Positions 53,174 through 63,779 of a DNA stretch of 64,000 bases are shown piece by piece. The position numbers and the translations under genes were made by a program. The notes under the pieces are model-generated. The model did no database searches, was not told the DNA's origin, and saw only the letters and a list, made by a program, of their open reading frames with translations. Origin of the DNA: Teredinibacter turnerae T7901 (lineage in GTDB: Bacteria; Pseudomonadota; Gammaproteobacteria; Pseudomonadales; Cellvibrionaceae); NCBI RefSeq assembly GCF_000023025.1, contig NC_012997.1, forward strand, positions 4,151,125 through 4,215,124. The letters are read 5' to 3'. How positions within the stretch are numbered: the stretch's first letter is position 1; each line of letters begins with the position of its first letter.

Positions 53174-54031
53174 ATGATCCGGCACCTACTTACCCTCAGC
53201 ACAACCTTTATCGCTGCCACATTAATTGCCACGCTCAGCGCGTGCAGCAAGCCTGAGAATACCCAAAGTAGTCAAACCCCAGGACGCGTCATCAAGGCAG
53301 GCACAACACAAGTGGATGAGCTCCTGGATAAATCCGGGCTCAATCAACAAATATCCCAATTACCGGCAATGGTACTGGCCGCCACCGACGACCAGTTACG
53401 TCGCGGTGTGGTTGAGGTGGATAAAGTTCGCGCGATATTCAGCGAAACATACAACCCGGCCGACCTTCGATATCAGGCACGCAGTTACCTGCTCGACCAC
53501 CTCGATGAAGCGGAACTAAATAAAATACTGGTGTGGCTGGATTCACCGTTGGGTAAAAAAGTCAGCGCGGAAACCAGCCTGCCCGGCAGCCCTTCAGCCC
53601 GCAGTAAGGTGATGGGACCCTACCCGCAGCTATCGGCAAACAAAGCACGCGTGAAGCAGGTTCAGGAACTTGAAAGTTACCAAAAGGCAACTGACGACGC
53701 CGTGGACCTGCAAATGGCGATACGAAAATCGCTTCAGCTTGCGATTAACCAATCCCTGCCAGAAGAAAGGCGTATCAGCGAAGCGGAATTTCTGGCGGAC
53801 GACCAAAACATGCGCCCGCAACTGGAAACACGGATGAAACAGTCTATCGAGGCGACAAATCTGTATAATCTGCAATCGCTCAGCGACAGCGAGCTGAACG
53901 AATATATTGCTTTTTCGCAGTCGGATACTGCCCGCAGCTATAGACACGCGCTGTCCGAAGCCCTCCAGGCGGCCCTTAAAAGCGCGGGCAAAAAGGCCGG
54001 ACTGAAACTCGCAGCACTAAATGCCGGATAA
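53174..54031 (+). CDS. Lipoprotein with DUF2059-like C-terminus
   Basis: A 285-residue lipoprotein (signal ending TLSAC). The protein is rich in amphipathic helices; two similar helical segments (RYQARSYLLDHLDEAELNKILVWLDSPLGKK and NLYNLQSLSDSELNEYIAFSQSDTARSY) resemble the DUF2059-type repeat (L-x-ELxxxxxFYxSPxGxK). Function is unknown. It is followed by the dsbB-like gene after 3 bases, so the two are co-expressed. Confidence 0.7.
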   Translation: MIRHLLTLSTTFIAATLIATLSACSKPENTQSSQTPGRVIKAGTTQVDELLDKSGLNQQISQLPAMVLAATDDQLRRGVVEVDKVRAIFSETYNPADLRYQARSYLLDHLDEAELNKILVWLDSPLGKKVSAETSLPGSPSARSKVMGPYPQLSANKARVKQVQELESYQKATDDAVDLQMAIRKSLQLAINQSLPEERRISEAEFLADDQNMRPQLETRMKQSIEATNLYNLQSLSDSELNEYIAFSQSDTARSYRHALSEALQAALKSAGKKAGLKLAALNAG

Positions 54032-54034
54032 TTT

Positions 54035-54556
54035 ATGAACATCTTACTCAATGCCGCCCCCCGTTTATGGCCATGGCTGACGGTGATTGCCGTTTGTGTT
54101 GGTTTGGAGGCTGGCGCCTTGTATTTTCAGGAAATCGTTGGCCTTTACCCTTGTGAACTATGCATTTACACGCGCGTATGGCTGACTGGAATGGCTCTGG
54201 TAGCGCTCATCGGTATTTTCGTGCGCGGCTTTACCTGGCCGCGACGCCTTGCTTTGCTGGCACTATTCGGTCTGACCCTGGCATTGTGCCGCACCACCTG
54301 GAAACTGTTGGGAATCGACTACGGTTTCGGCAACGACGGCGCGTGCAGCCTGGTCGCCAATTTTCCTTCCTGGGCGCCACTGGACCAGTGGTGGCCAATG
54401 CTGTTTATGATCCAGGACGCTTGTTCAGCGACCCCCGAAGTCATGTTTGGTTTGAGCATGGCCGATGGCTTGGCCGGAGTGTGTGTCGGCTTTGTTGCAT
54501 GTCTGTTGCTCGCCATCCTCGGAGAATTCAAAAGCCGCGATGAGGCTACTGATTAA
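54035..54556 (+). CDS. dsbB: DsbB-like disulfide bond formation protein
   Basis: A 173-residue inner-membrane quinone-linked oxidase that re-oxidises DsbA. It has four predicted helices, the first cysteine pair C40/C43 in YPCELCIYTR and a second pair C104 (GACSLV) and C130 (QDACSA) in the large periplasmic loop. The spacing matches DsbB. Co-transcribed with the preceding lipoprotein gene. Secretion of cysteine-rich enzymes such as the CBM2/CBM10 proteins needs this pathway. Confidence 0.88.
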   Translation: MNILLNAAPRLWPWLTVIAVCVGLEAGALYFQEIVGLYPCELCIYTRVWLTGMALVALIGIFVRGFTWPRRLALLALFGLTLALCRTTWKLLGIDYGFGNDGACSLVANFPSWAPLDQWWPMLFMIQDACSATPEVMFGLSMADGLAGVCVGFVACLLLAILGEFKSRDEATD

Positions 54557-54716
54557 ACCGGCGATCAAATAGATGATCCTATCTATTTAATCGCGCACCC
54601 TTGAAATACTGACGAAAATGTGTGAATTTTCTGATATTTCAAGGGCTTAATTTGCCCATCGGACAATGGCGGTGCTTCCCTGCCGCGCCTATTAACTTCG
54701 CAATTTTCATTGCCAG

Positions 54717-54752
54717 GTTAATTTTCATTGACAAGTTAATTTTCATTGACAA
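54717..54752. repeat. Two exact copies of an 18-base repeat
   Basis: GTTAATTTTCATTGACAA occurs twice head to tail, preceded by a degenerate copy (cgcaattttcattgcca). It lies 87 bases before the DUF418 start, where each copy also contains a TTGACA-like piece, so it may affect the promoter of that gene. Confidence 0.7.
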
Positions 54753-54838
54753 CTTCATAGTCGCGAGACGTTCTCGCCAACAGGCGCTCAATAAATTGGG
54801 CGCTACTTGCTCGCTGCCAAAATAAAGGAGGCGGCCCC

Positions 54839-56059
54839 GTGAGCCATTCAGGACATTTTTCCGCAGTTACCCAACCAATACGCAACGATAGAGTCAGAGA
54901 GAGACCCAGTGCGGCATTTGCGCCTGCGCGCGAGCGCATTGTTGTGGCGGATGCGTTGCGCGGGTTTGCACTTATGGGGTTGTTTATTGTTCACATGGTG
55001 GAGTATTTCGAACTCTACTGGTACCAACCGGAACCCGGCTGGATACACAACACGGTGTTCTTTTTATTCGGCGGCAAAGCGTACGGTGTTTTCGCCCTGC
55101 TGTTCGGCCTGAGCTTTTATATTATTCTCGATAACCACGCCCGGCGCGGTCGCGACTTCCGTTTGCGATTTTGCTGGCGGCTTATGCTGTTATGGTTTTT
55201 GGGGTATGTTCACAGCCTGCTCTACGCAGGGGACATTTTGCAACTGCTCGCCATATGCGGGTTTTTACTGGTTATCTGCCAGCGCCTCGGCAACAACGCT
55301 CTGTTATCTATCGCCTTATTTTTTCTCATCCAAGGGCCGCAGATATTGGTTATTGCCTGGTACACGGTTGTCGGCGTCGATTATCAGGCTCCGCTTTTTA
55401 TTCCGCATATGGTGCGCAATTTCGATGTTTTTGCTACCGGCAATATCAGCGATTTGTTGCGCTATAACCTGCTCGCTGGCCAAGTGGGGAAATGGTTGTT
55501 TTTCTTCGAAACAGGACGCCTCTGGCAACTGATCGGGTTAATGTTTCTCGGTGCTTACACAGGCCGAATCGGCTTATTTGAAACGCCGCTACCCCGCGTC
55601 GCAACATTGTTTAAGGGAGTGATTGTCGCCGGGGCGGCTTATTTTTTTATTAGCTGGTGCACCGCTTTTATTAGCGGGTTATTCACCGAGGGCATGGCCC
55701 GATGGGCAGCAGAACAACTGCTAAGTTACTGCGCAAACCTCTGCGTGATAGTGGGCGGCGTGAGCCTTTTTCTCGCTGCCTATCAGAGCACATTGCTGCG
55801 ACCAACTATCGAGAAGCTGGCACCAGCCGGACGCCTGACATTGAGTTTTTACTTGCTGCAAAGCGTAGTTTTCGTGCCAGTGTTTTACGGCTTCGGGCTC
55901 GGCGGATTCGCATTTCTGGGGCAGGCGTGGAGCCTGGTGTTAGCCATAGTCTGCTGCCTGTTACAAATTATTCTGGCAGCGGTTTGGCTAAAGCATTTTC
56001 GCTACGGTCCGATGGAATGGGTCTGGCGCAGGCTGACTTTTTTAGGCGCCAAAAACTAG
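54839..56059 (+). CDS. DUF418 family membrane protein
   Basis: A 406-residue polytopic inner-membrane protein. It begins with GTG 54839, preceded by AAAGGAGG. The family motif is ADALRGFALMGLFIVHMVEYF, followed by FFLFGGKAYGVFALLFGLSFYI; the DUF418 C-terminal part shows AGRLTLSFYLLQSVVFV and PMEWVWRRLTF. About ten helices. The family is thought to be transporters or acyltransferase-like; function unknown. Confidence 0.9.
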   Translation: MSHSGHFSAVTQPIRNDRVRERPSAAFAPARERIVVADALRGFALMGLFIVHMVEYFELYWYQPEPGWIHNTVFFLFGGKAYGVFALLFGLSFYIILDNHARRGRDFRLRFCWRLMLLWFLGYVHSLLYAGDILQLLAICGFLLVICQRLGNNALLSIALFFLIQGPQILVIAWYTVVGVDYQAPLFIPHMVRNFDVFATGNISDLLRYNLLAGQVGKWLFFFETGRLWQLIGLMFLGAYTGRIGLFETPLPRVATLFKGVIVAGAAYFFISWCTAFISGLFTEGMARWAAEQLLSYCANLCVIVGGVSLFLAAYQSTLLRPTIEKLAPAGRLTLSFYLLQSVVFVPVFYGFGLGGFAFLGQAWSLVLAIVCCLLQIILAAVWLKHFRYGPMEWVWRRLTFLGAKN

Positions 56060-56081
56060 GGCCCGCTCACAAGCCCTAGTA
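56058..56081. terminator. Convergent-gene stem-loop after DUF418 and hisD
   Basis: CTAGGGC / GCCCTAG arms with a 10-base loop, overlapping the DUF418 stop, between two converging genes. No strong T-run. Confidence 0.4.
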
Positions 56082-56091
56082 CTGACTCGAT

Positions 56092-57390
56092 TTATTTGAT
56101 GATGCGGTATTCAGCGGAGCGCGCGTGTGCTTCCAAATATTCACCCCGCGCCAAAACAGAAGCCACCTCACCCAACAGCGATGCGCCTTCTGGCGAGCAG
56201 TGAATGATAGACGAGCGCTTCACGTAGTCGTAAACACCCAGCGGTGAGGAAAAACGCGCAGTGCCGGAGGTAGGCAGGACGTGGTTTGGCCCTGCGCAAT
56301 AGTCGCCCAACGATTCCGAGGTGTGTCGCCCCATAAAGATAGCGCCGGCATGGCGAATAGCGGCCAAGTAATCGTCCGGGTTTTCTACCGACAACTCCAG
56401 GTGCTCCGGCGCAATGCGGTTGCTTAATGCAATCGCTTCAGCCATATCGCGGACGTGAATCAAGGCACCACGGTTGGCCAGCGAAACTTCGATAATGCCT
56501 TTGCGCTCCATGCCTGGCAGAAGCTTTTCAATGCTCTGGTAAACCTTATCGATAAACGACCCGTCCGGGCACAACAGGATTGCCTGCGCGTCTTCATCGT
56601 GTTCCGCTTGGGAGAACAAGTCCATCGCCACCCAATCAGGATCAGTTTTGCCATCGCACACCACGAGAATTTCCGATGGACCGGCAATCATGTCAATATC
56701 TACGGTACCAAACACTTCCCGCTTGGCGGTGGCCACAAAAATATTGCCAGGACCAACAATTTTATCGACCTTCGGCACCGTCTCCGTGCCATACGCCAGC
56801 GCCGCGACTGCTTGCGCGCCACCAACGGTGATAACCCGGGAAACCCCGGCCACCGCAGCTGCCGCCAGCACAATATCGTTCAGCTCACCTTTCGGGGTTG
56901 GCGTAACCAGCACAACTTCCGGGACACCAGCGACTTTTGCAGGCACTGCCGCCATCAAAATCGACGACGGGTATACCGCCTTGCCGCCAGGCGCATACAG
57001 ACCAACCCGGTCAAGTGGCGTCACCTTCTGGCCCAGCACTGTGCCGTTCGCTTCGGTGTAAGTCCAACTGTCTTGCTTTTGATGCTGATGATAAGCCTCG
57101 ATCCGCGCCGCGGCTTCACGCAGCGCCGCGACCTGCGACTCAGGAATGCGCGCGAGTGCCTGTTCCAGCGCATCGCCTTCCACGACAAGTTCTGCCGCAG
57201 ATGCGACCTGGCGGTGATCGAAGCGGTTGGTGTACTCCACCAAGGCCGCATCACCGCGCTCGCGCACATCCGCAAGAATGGCTTTTACCGTTTGTGTAAT
57301 ATCGTCATTGACCGACGCATCCCAGGCCAAGAGCGCATCCAGGCGCTGGTCGAACTCGGGATCGGCGGTTGTTAAACGGTTGATCAACAT
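56092..57390 (-). CDS. hisD: Histidinol dehydrogenase
   Basis: A 432-residue enzyme performing the last two steps of histidine synthesis (histidinol to histidine with NAD). ATG 57390 is preferred (GGAAAG upstream) over GTG 57405. Motifs: [74 protein letters not shown] (zinc Gln/His) and [30 protein letters not shown]. Downstream of hisG with a short gap, the usual Pseudomonas-type hisG-hisD pairing. Confidence 0.96.
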   Translation of the reverse strand: MLINRLTTADPEFDQRLDALLAWDASVNDDITQTVKAILADVRERGDAALVEYTNRFDHRQVASAAELVVEGDALEQALARIPESQVAALREAAARIEAYHQHQKQDSWTYTEANGTVLGQKVTPLDRVGLYAPGGKAVYPSSILMAAVPAKVAGVPEVVLVTPTPKGELNDIVLAAAAVAGVSRVITVGGAQAVAALAYGTETVPKVDKIVGPGNIFVATAKREVFGTVDIDMIAGPSEILVVCDGKTDPDWVAMDLFSQAEHDEDAQAILLCPDGSFIDKVYQSIEKLLPGMERKGIIEVSLANRGALIHVRDMAEAIALSNRIAPEHLELSVENPDDYLAAIRHAGAIFMGRHTSESLGDYCAGPNHVLPTSGTARFSSPLGVYDYVKRSSIIHCSPEGASLLGEVASVLARGEYLEAHARSAEYRIIK

Positions 57391-57410
57391 TTTTTCTTTC
57401 CACACAACAA

Positions 57411-58052
57411 TTAAGCAGCAATACGCTCGTTCACCGCCGCACTGACCGCGTCGATCAAGGCTTCAATTTCACGGTGTTTCATTTTCATCGATGCTTTGTT
57501 TACGATCAGGCGTGAACTGATTTCACAAATAGTTTCTCTAGGCTCCAAACCGTTCGCGCGCAGGGTATTGCCGGTGTCGACAATATCCACAATTTCATCG
57601 CACAAGTTCATGATCGGTGCCAGCTCCATCGCCCCATAGAGCTTGATGATGTCCACCTGGCGCCCCTGCTCCGCGTAATACTGGCGAGCGAGGCCGACAT
57701 ATTTGGTCGCAACACGAATACGCCCGCTTTTTTGGGGAACGCCCTTGATGCCAGCGGTCATCATACGACACTTGGCGATATGTAAATCCAATGGCTCGTA
57801 GTAACTTTTGCTATTGTGTTCGATCAGCGTGTCCTTTCCGGAAACGCCCACATCCGCCGCACCAAACTCGACGTAGGTCGGCACATCCACGCCGCGCAAA
57901 ATCAGCAAACGCACATTCTGCGAGCTGGTTTCGAACAACAGCTTGCGACTTTTCTGAATATCTTCCAACGGCTCGATGCCCGCGGCCGATAACAGGGGCA
58001 GCGTTTCCTCTAGAATCCGACCTTTGGTCAGAGCAATGGTAAGTTGCGACAT
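57411..58052 (-). CDS. hisG: ATP phosphoribosyltransferase, short form
   Basis: A 213-residue catalytic subunit for the first step of histidine synthesis (ATP + PRPP). ATG 58052 opens at [21 protein letters not shown]; a longer frame overlaps murA and is not used. Motifs: [23 protein letters not shown] and the PRPP loop [14 protein letters not shown]. The C-terminal regulatory domain is absent, so this is the short form that needs HisZ elsewhere. Confidence 0.95.
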   Translation of the reverse strand: MSQLTIALTKGRILEETLPLLSAAGIEPLEDIQKSRKLLFETSSQNVRLLILRGVDVPTYVEFGAADVGVSGKDTLIEHNSKSYYEPLDLHIAKCRMMTAGIKGVPQKSGRIRVATKYVGLARQYYAEQGRQVDIIKLYGAMELAPIMNLCDEIVDIVDTGNTLRANGLEPRETICEISSRLIVNKASMKMKHREIEALIDAVSAAVNERIAA

Positions 58053-58074
58053 GCTCGCTCCTAAGTGTGGGTTG

Positions 58075-59588
<1,514 letters not shown>

Positions 59589-59660
59589 GGGGAATACCTG
59601 GCTTGCGGACGCCGCTGGATGCGTTTGCGCCCTGAAAAAAGGCGGCCATTTTAATCAAAA

Positions 59661-59681
59661 AGCGGGTGCTTGGCACCCGCT
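59661..59681 (-). terminator. Rho-independent terminator after mlaC
   Basis: AGCGGGTGC / GCACCCGCT, a 9-bp stem with a 3-base loop, followed by TTTT on the minus strand, 20 bases after the mlaC stop. It isolates mlaC from ibaG-murA. Confidence 0.9.
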
Positions 59682-59701
59682 TGAGATCACATGAGGCTAA
59701 C

Positions 59702-60370
59702 TTAGCCTTTGGTTTGCGCAGACCAGCCTTCGATTGCCGCCTGAAGATCGCCTTTGTTGTCCTTTACACCCTGAGCAAACTGACTGCGAAAGGTCTTGCC
59801 GAGATTCACACCGTCGAGCACCACATTCAGTACCTTCCAGGAACCGGACTTGCCTTTGCCGAGCGAGTACACCACCAGGTTAGAGCCTTCCGGACCGGAA
59901 ACCTTCTGTACAATGCTCGCTTTATTCTTGAGCACCTGGCTCTGTTCAGACACCAGTTGGATATCCAGATCGACGTTGCTCGCCATGCCTTTCACCAGTG
60001 TTTCCACCAGGCTGCGCTTAAAGGTCGCTACAAATTGCTCTTGCTGTTTCTCGTTGGCCTGCTCCCAGTAGGTCGGCCCCATCACATTCTTGGCGATGAA
60101 ATCAAAACTGACTGACGGTTCCAGCAGCGATTCCACTTTGCCATAAAAAGCCTCCGGATCTTTCTTCAGCTCAGCGGTATCGTCTTTAGCCAGCGACAGC
60201 AGCTGGTCGGTAACTGTTTGTACCACGTACTCCGGGCCTTCCTTGTCCAGCGCCGCACTCGCAGGCTTCTGTTCCGCAGCAGCCCACTGACTGACAACGA
60301 GCAGCATGGCCGCCATTGCGCTGACGAGAGAGTGGCGAGCGGACCAAATCATCGGACGGTTCTTTTTCAC
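59702..60370 (-). CDS. mlaC: Phospholipid-transport periplasmic protein MlaC (isolated)
   Basis: A 222-residue periplasmic protein that shuttles phospholipids between the outer-membrane MlaA complex and the inner-membrane MlaFEDB ABC transporter. GTG 60370 with AGGAG 8 bases upstream. Signal peptide SLVSAMAAMLLVVSQWAAA; family stretch LEPSVSFDFIAKNVMGPTYWEQANEKQQEQF. Genes mlaF, mlaE, mlaD (normally upstream) and mlaB (normally between mlaC and ibaG) are absent; it has its own start and terminator. Confidence 0.9.
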   Translation of the reverse strand: MKKNRPMIWSARHSLVSAMAAMLLVVSQWAAAEQKPASAALDKEGPEYVVQTVTDQLLSLAKDDTAELKKDPEAFYGKVESLLEPSVSFDFIAKNVMGPTYWEQANEKQQEQFVATFKRSLVETLVKGMASNVDLDIQLVSEQSQVLKNKASIVQKVSGPEGSNLVVYSLGKGKSGSWKVLNVVLDGVNLGKTFRSQFAQGVKDNKGDLQAAIEGWSAQTKG

Positions 60371-60591
60371 GTGGTTTTCTCCTATGGAATTGATTTGAGC
60401 TGGAAATTTTTTACTCCAGCCCCATATTAAAGCGGACTATCTGAACGCAGGCTGACTGCGGTTGCGTTGAATCTGGCACATCACTAAGATGGCGCCGCCC
60501 GCGCATACACCGGCACGCATTGTAGGCGCTCCCTGGTGGGAATATCGTTACAGTCTGTACACCAAACACATTTCACCGAGCTGCGTTTTTT

Positions 60592-61587
60592 ATGCTGGAA
60601 AGTCTACCGCCCCTTCTCGTCATCGCTGTTGCCATCGTCGCCGGGTTCGCCGGATTAATCTGGAGCGCCGACCGATTTGTCGCAGGCAGCGCAGCAATTG
60701 CGAGCAGCTTTGGCGTGGCACCAGTCGTGATCGGTTTAACAATAGTCGCCTTCGGCACCTCGGCCCCGGAGATAATGGTGTCGATAAGTGCATCTTTAAA
60801 GGGTGCAGGAGATATGGCAGTCGGCAATGGTATTGGTTCCAATATCGCAAACACCGGCCTGGTGCTCGGCGCGACGGCACTGGTCGTCGCTATTCCAGTG
60901 CAAAAGCACCTGCTAAAAGATGAGTTGCCGCTGCTGTTAGTGGTTATGGCGATAAGCGGCTACTTCCTCTCAGACGGTATATTGGCCCAGTGGGAAGCCA
61001 TCGTACTTATCGGCGCGCTCATACCGGCCATATTTCTCCTGGTGTACCTCAAAAAAGGCGACCTCAGCGAACAGGAGACGACGGACGAAGACAGCATCCC
61101 GCATATGAGTCGCACCATGGCCTTCGTGTGGTTTGTCATCGGCCTGGGCGCACTGATGTTGAGTTCGGAAGTCCTTGTTTGGGGAGCAAAATCTGCCGCC
61201 GAGATGGCCGGGGTCAGCCCGCTGGTGATCGGGCTCACCATAATCGCCCTCGGCACCAGCCTGCCAGAACTCGCTGCGTCGCTTATCAGCGCGCTTAAGG
61301 GCCATCACGATATTGCCCTCGGCAATGTGTTGGGCTCGAATATGTTTAACCTGTTGGCCGTGATGTCGATCCCGGGTTTGTCCGGCTCCTTCCCGCTCGA
61401 CCAATCCGTATTCAGTCGCGATTTTGTGGTGATGGTGGCATTAACCATATTGCTTGCGGTTGCAATTGGCCTGTCGATTTGGCGTAACCGTGGCGCGGGT
61501 GGCGGTAAAATTGGCAAAACAGCCGGTTGTCTGCTCCTGTTGAGCTACTTTGGCTACTATGTTCTTCTATATCAAACTGCGATTTAA
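60592..61587 (+). CDS. Calcium/sodium antiporter (CaCA family, YrbG-like)
   Basis: A 331-residue inner-membrane exchanger with ten helices. Both alpha repeats are clear: GLTIVAFGTSAPEIMVSISA and GLTIIALGTSLPELAASLISA, the first with N-G-x-G-SNIANTGLVLG, the second with LGNVLGSNMFNLLAV. It starts the divergent yrbG-kdsD-kdsC-lptC-lptA row, with only 6 bases to kdsD. Confidence 0.94.
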   Translation: MLESLPPLLVIAVAIVAGFAGLIWSADRFVAGSAAIASSFGVAPVVIGLTIVAFGTSAPEIMVSISASLKGAGDMAVGNGIGSNIANTGLVLGATALVVAIPVQKHLLKDELPLLLVVMAISGYFLSDGILAQWEAIVLIGALIPAIFLLVYLKKGDLSEQETTDEDSIPHMSRTMAFVWFVIGLGALMLSSEVLVWGAKSAAEMAGVSPLVIGLTIIALGTSLPELAASLISALKGHHDIALGNVLGSNMFNLLAVMSIPGLSGSFPLDQSVFSRDFVVMVALTILLAVAIGLSIWRNRGAGGGKIGKTAGCLLLLSYFGYYVLLYQTAI

Positions 61588-61593
61588 CACCCC

Positions 61594-62562
61594 ATGTCCG
61601 AAACCGATCTAATTCAATCCGCGCAACGCACAATCGCGCTGGAGATTGCCGCCGTTCAAGCGCTAGAAGAGCGCATCAACGGTGAATTTGTCGCTGCCTG
61701 TGAAAAAATTCTGAGCTGCTCCGGACGCGTCGTGGTTTCGGGTATGGGGAAATCCGGCCACATCGGCAAAAAAATCGCCGCAACTCTGGCCAGTACGGGT
61801 ACACCCGCATTTTTTGTGCATCCCGGGGAAGCGAGCCACGGCGATCTGGGGATGATCACCAGAGACGATGTTTTCCTGTGTATCTCCAACTCCGGTAACT
61901 CGCCTGAGATGGTTGCCATTTTGCCTTGGATAAAACGCATGGGCATTCCCGTGGTGGCGATGACAGGTAAATCCAACAGCCCTCTCGCTGAAGCGGCGGA
62001 TGTGATACTCGATATCGCGGTCGCCACCGAAGCCTGCCCGCTGGATCTGGCGCCCACATCCTCAACCACAGTGACGCTGGTGCTCGGTGATGCGCTGGCG
62101 CTCGCACTTCTGGAGGCGCGGGGGTTCACTGCCGAAGACTTTGCCTATTCTCACCCAGGCGGCACTCTCGGACGGCGCTTACTATTGCATGTCGCTGACG
62201 TGATGCACGATGGTGAAACCGTTCCAATAGTTACAACCACGACCCCGGTGCTGGAGGCTCTCGGCGAAATGAGCCGCAAAGGGTTCGGCATTACCACCGT
62301 AGTAGATGCGACAGGTGAGCTGGTCGGGGTGTTCACCGACGGCGATCTACGCCGCTGCCTGGATCGTGATATCGAGGTAAAAAACGCCAGTATTGAACAG
62401 GTGATGAGTCGAGGTGGTCGAACAATTACGCCGCAGGCACTAGCCGCGGAAGCCTTCAACCTGATGGAAACCCATAAAATTACCGCCCTGGTTGTCACTG
62501 ATAACAACAAACCCGTGGGCATTTTGCATATGCATGACATGCTCCAGGCCGGGCTGGTTTAA
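61594..62562 (+). CDS. kdsD: Arabinose-5-phosphate isomerase
   Basis: A 322-residue isomerase making D-arabinose 5-phosphate for Kdo synthesis. SIS domain (VVVSGMGKSGHIGKKIAATLASTGTPAFFVHPGEASHGDLGMI; residues about 40-170) followed by two CBS domains (VADVMHDGETVPIV and IEQVMSRGGRTITPQ). The metal/catalytic HPGEASHGD motif is intact. Confidence 0.95.
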   Translation: MSETDLIQSAQRTIALEIAAVQALEERINGEFVAACEKILSCSGRVVVSGMGKSGHIGKKIAATLASTGTPAFFVHPGEASHGDLGMITRDDVFLCISNSGNSPEMVAILPWIKRMGIPVVAMTGKSNSPLAEAADVILDIAVATEACPLDLAPTSSTTVTLVLGDALALALLEARGFTAEDFAYSHPGGTLGRRLLLHVADVMHDGETVPIVTTTTPVLEALGEMSRKGFGITTVVDATGELVGVFTDGDLRRCLDRDIEVKNASIEQVMSRGGRTITPQALAAEAFNLMETHKITALVVTDNNKPVGILHMHDMLQAGLV

Positions 62563-62599
62563 CTCTGGTGTATGAACTTTGGTGTAAACAAGGAAAACG

Positions 62600-63154
62600 A
62601 TGAAACATTTATCTTTGGAAGACATTCATCGCAAGGCTGCGCAGATCAAACTACTCCTGCTCGATGTTGACGGCGTGATGACCGATGGCCGCCTGTACTT
62701 CAGTAACGACGGCCAAGAGATGAAGACCTTCAATACGCTCGACGGTCACGGCATTAAAATGTTGCGCCGCTCCGGGGTGGAAGTGGGCATTATTACTGGC
62801 CGGACCAGCCAGCTGGTGGCCAAGCGCGCGGCCGATCTCGGGATCTCACTGCTCATTCAGGGGCGCGAAGACAAATTCACCGCGCTCGAAGAGATGCGCG
62901 CAACCTTCCCCTGTGAGCTGGACCAAATCGCGTTTATGGGCGACGACTACCCGGACCTGACCGTGATGTGTCGCGTGGGCCTCGCACTTACCGTGCAAAA
63001 CGGCCACCCCGCGGTAGTCGAACGCGCACATTGGCAAAGTGCCGCGCGAGGTGGCGAAGGCGCGGTACGCGAAGCCTGCGATTTGATTATGCAGGCGCAA
63101 GGTACCTACGACGCGGCTTTACAGGCGTACTTGAGAACGCAACCGCATGCGTAA
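62600..63154 (+). CDS. kdsC: 3-deoxy-manno-octulosonate-8-phosphatase
   Basis: A 184-residue HAD phosphatase that removes phosphate from Kdo 8-phosphate. HAD motif I is LLLDVDGVMTDGRLYFS (Asp nucleophile), motif II IITGRTS, motif III K at EDKFTAL and motif IV FMGDDYPDLTVM. Ends 8 bases inside lptC. Confidence 0.95.
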   Translation: MKHLSLEDIHRKAAQIKLLLLDVDGVMTDGRLYFSNDGQEMKTFNTLDGHGIKMLRRSGVEVGIITGRTSQLVAKRAADLGISLLIQGREDKFTALEEMRATFPCELDQIAFMGDDYPDLTVMCRVGLALTVQNGHPAVVERAHWQSAARGGEGAVREACDLIMQAQGTYDAALQAYLRTQPHA

Positions 63155-63779
63155 AAACCGTTTTTACCTGCTGTTTATCGCGATGGGGATCGCCAGCATT
63201 GTAATGCTGTGGGATTCGTCCGAAAACGTGATTACACCCCCCAAAGCCGAACCCGCACCGCAAATTCCCTACGCATTTGCCGAGAATGCCGCGACCCGTT
63301 ACTTCAACGACAATGGTGTGCTCGAATATGCGTTCACGGCGAATCTCCTGGAGCACTTTCGTGTGCTCGGCGACAATCGTCAGCCCGTCGACGAATACAC
63401 CATGGTAGACCACCCACATTTTACAATTTACCAGGAAGACACCCCCTGGCACGTAGAATCTGTCGACGGCAAACTCGTGCGCAGCAGTGAGCAGATCGCC
63501 CTTTGGGATACGGTTCGCATCTGGCAGGAGCCACCCGAGCGACTACCCGGTGAGGAAGCGCCCGCTTACCGTGAAGCTTCCGAACTCACCACGGAAAAGC
63601 TCGATATCAACCCTGTAGAAAAGGTCGCATACACCGACGAGCCTGTTAAAATACTAACACCCTATGGGGTGATTAACGCCGTAGGCATGACAGCCAATTT
63701 TAAAAACCGAAAAATCGAATTGCACCACAAGGTGCATGCTATCCACCGAATTCCTGAAGACCGCAGCCTGAACGAATGA
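63147..63779 (+). CDS. lptC: LPS export ABC transporter periplasmic protein LptC
   Basis: A 210-residue single-span inner-membrane protein linking LptB2FG to LptA. N-terminal anchor NRFYLLFIAMGIASIVMLW followed by the OstA-like beta-jellyroll (YFNDNGVLEYAFTANLLEHF, EKLDINPVEKVAYTDEPVKI, GVINAVGMTANFKNRKIELHH). Overlaps kdsC by 8 bases and lptA by 4 (ATGA). Confidence 0.93.
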   Translation: MRKNRFYLLFIAMGIASIVMLWDSSENVITPPKAEPAPQIPYAFAENAATRYFNDNGVLEYAFTANLLEHFRVLGDNRQPVDEYTMVDHPHFTIYQEDTPWHVESVDGKLVRSSEQIALWDTVRIWQEPPERLPGEEAPAYREASELTTEKLDINPVEKVAYTDEPVKILTPYGVINAVGMTANFKNRKIELHHKVHAIHRIPEDRSLNE

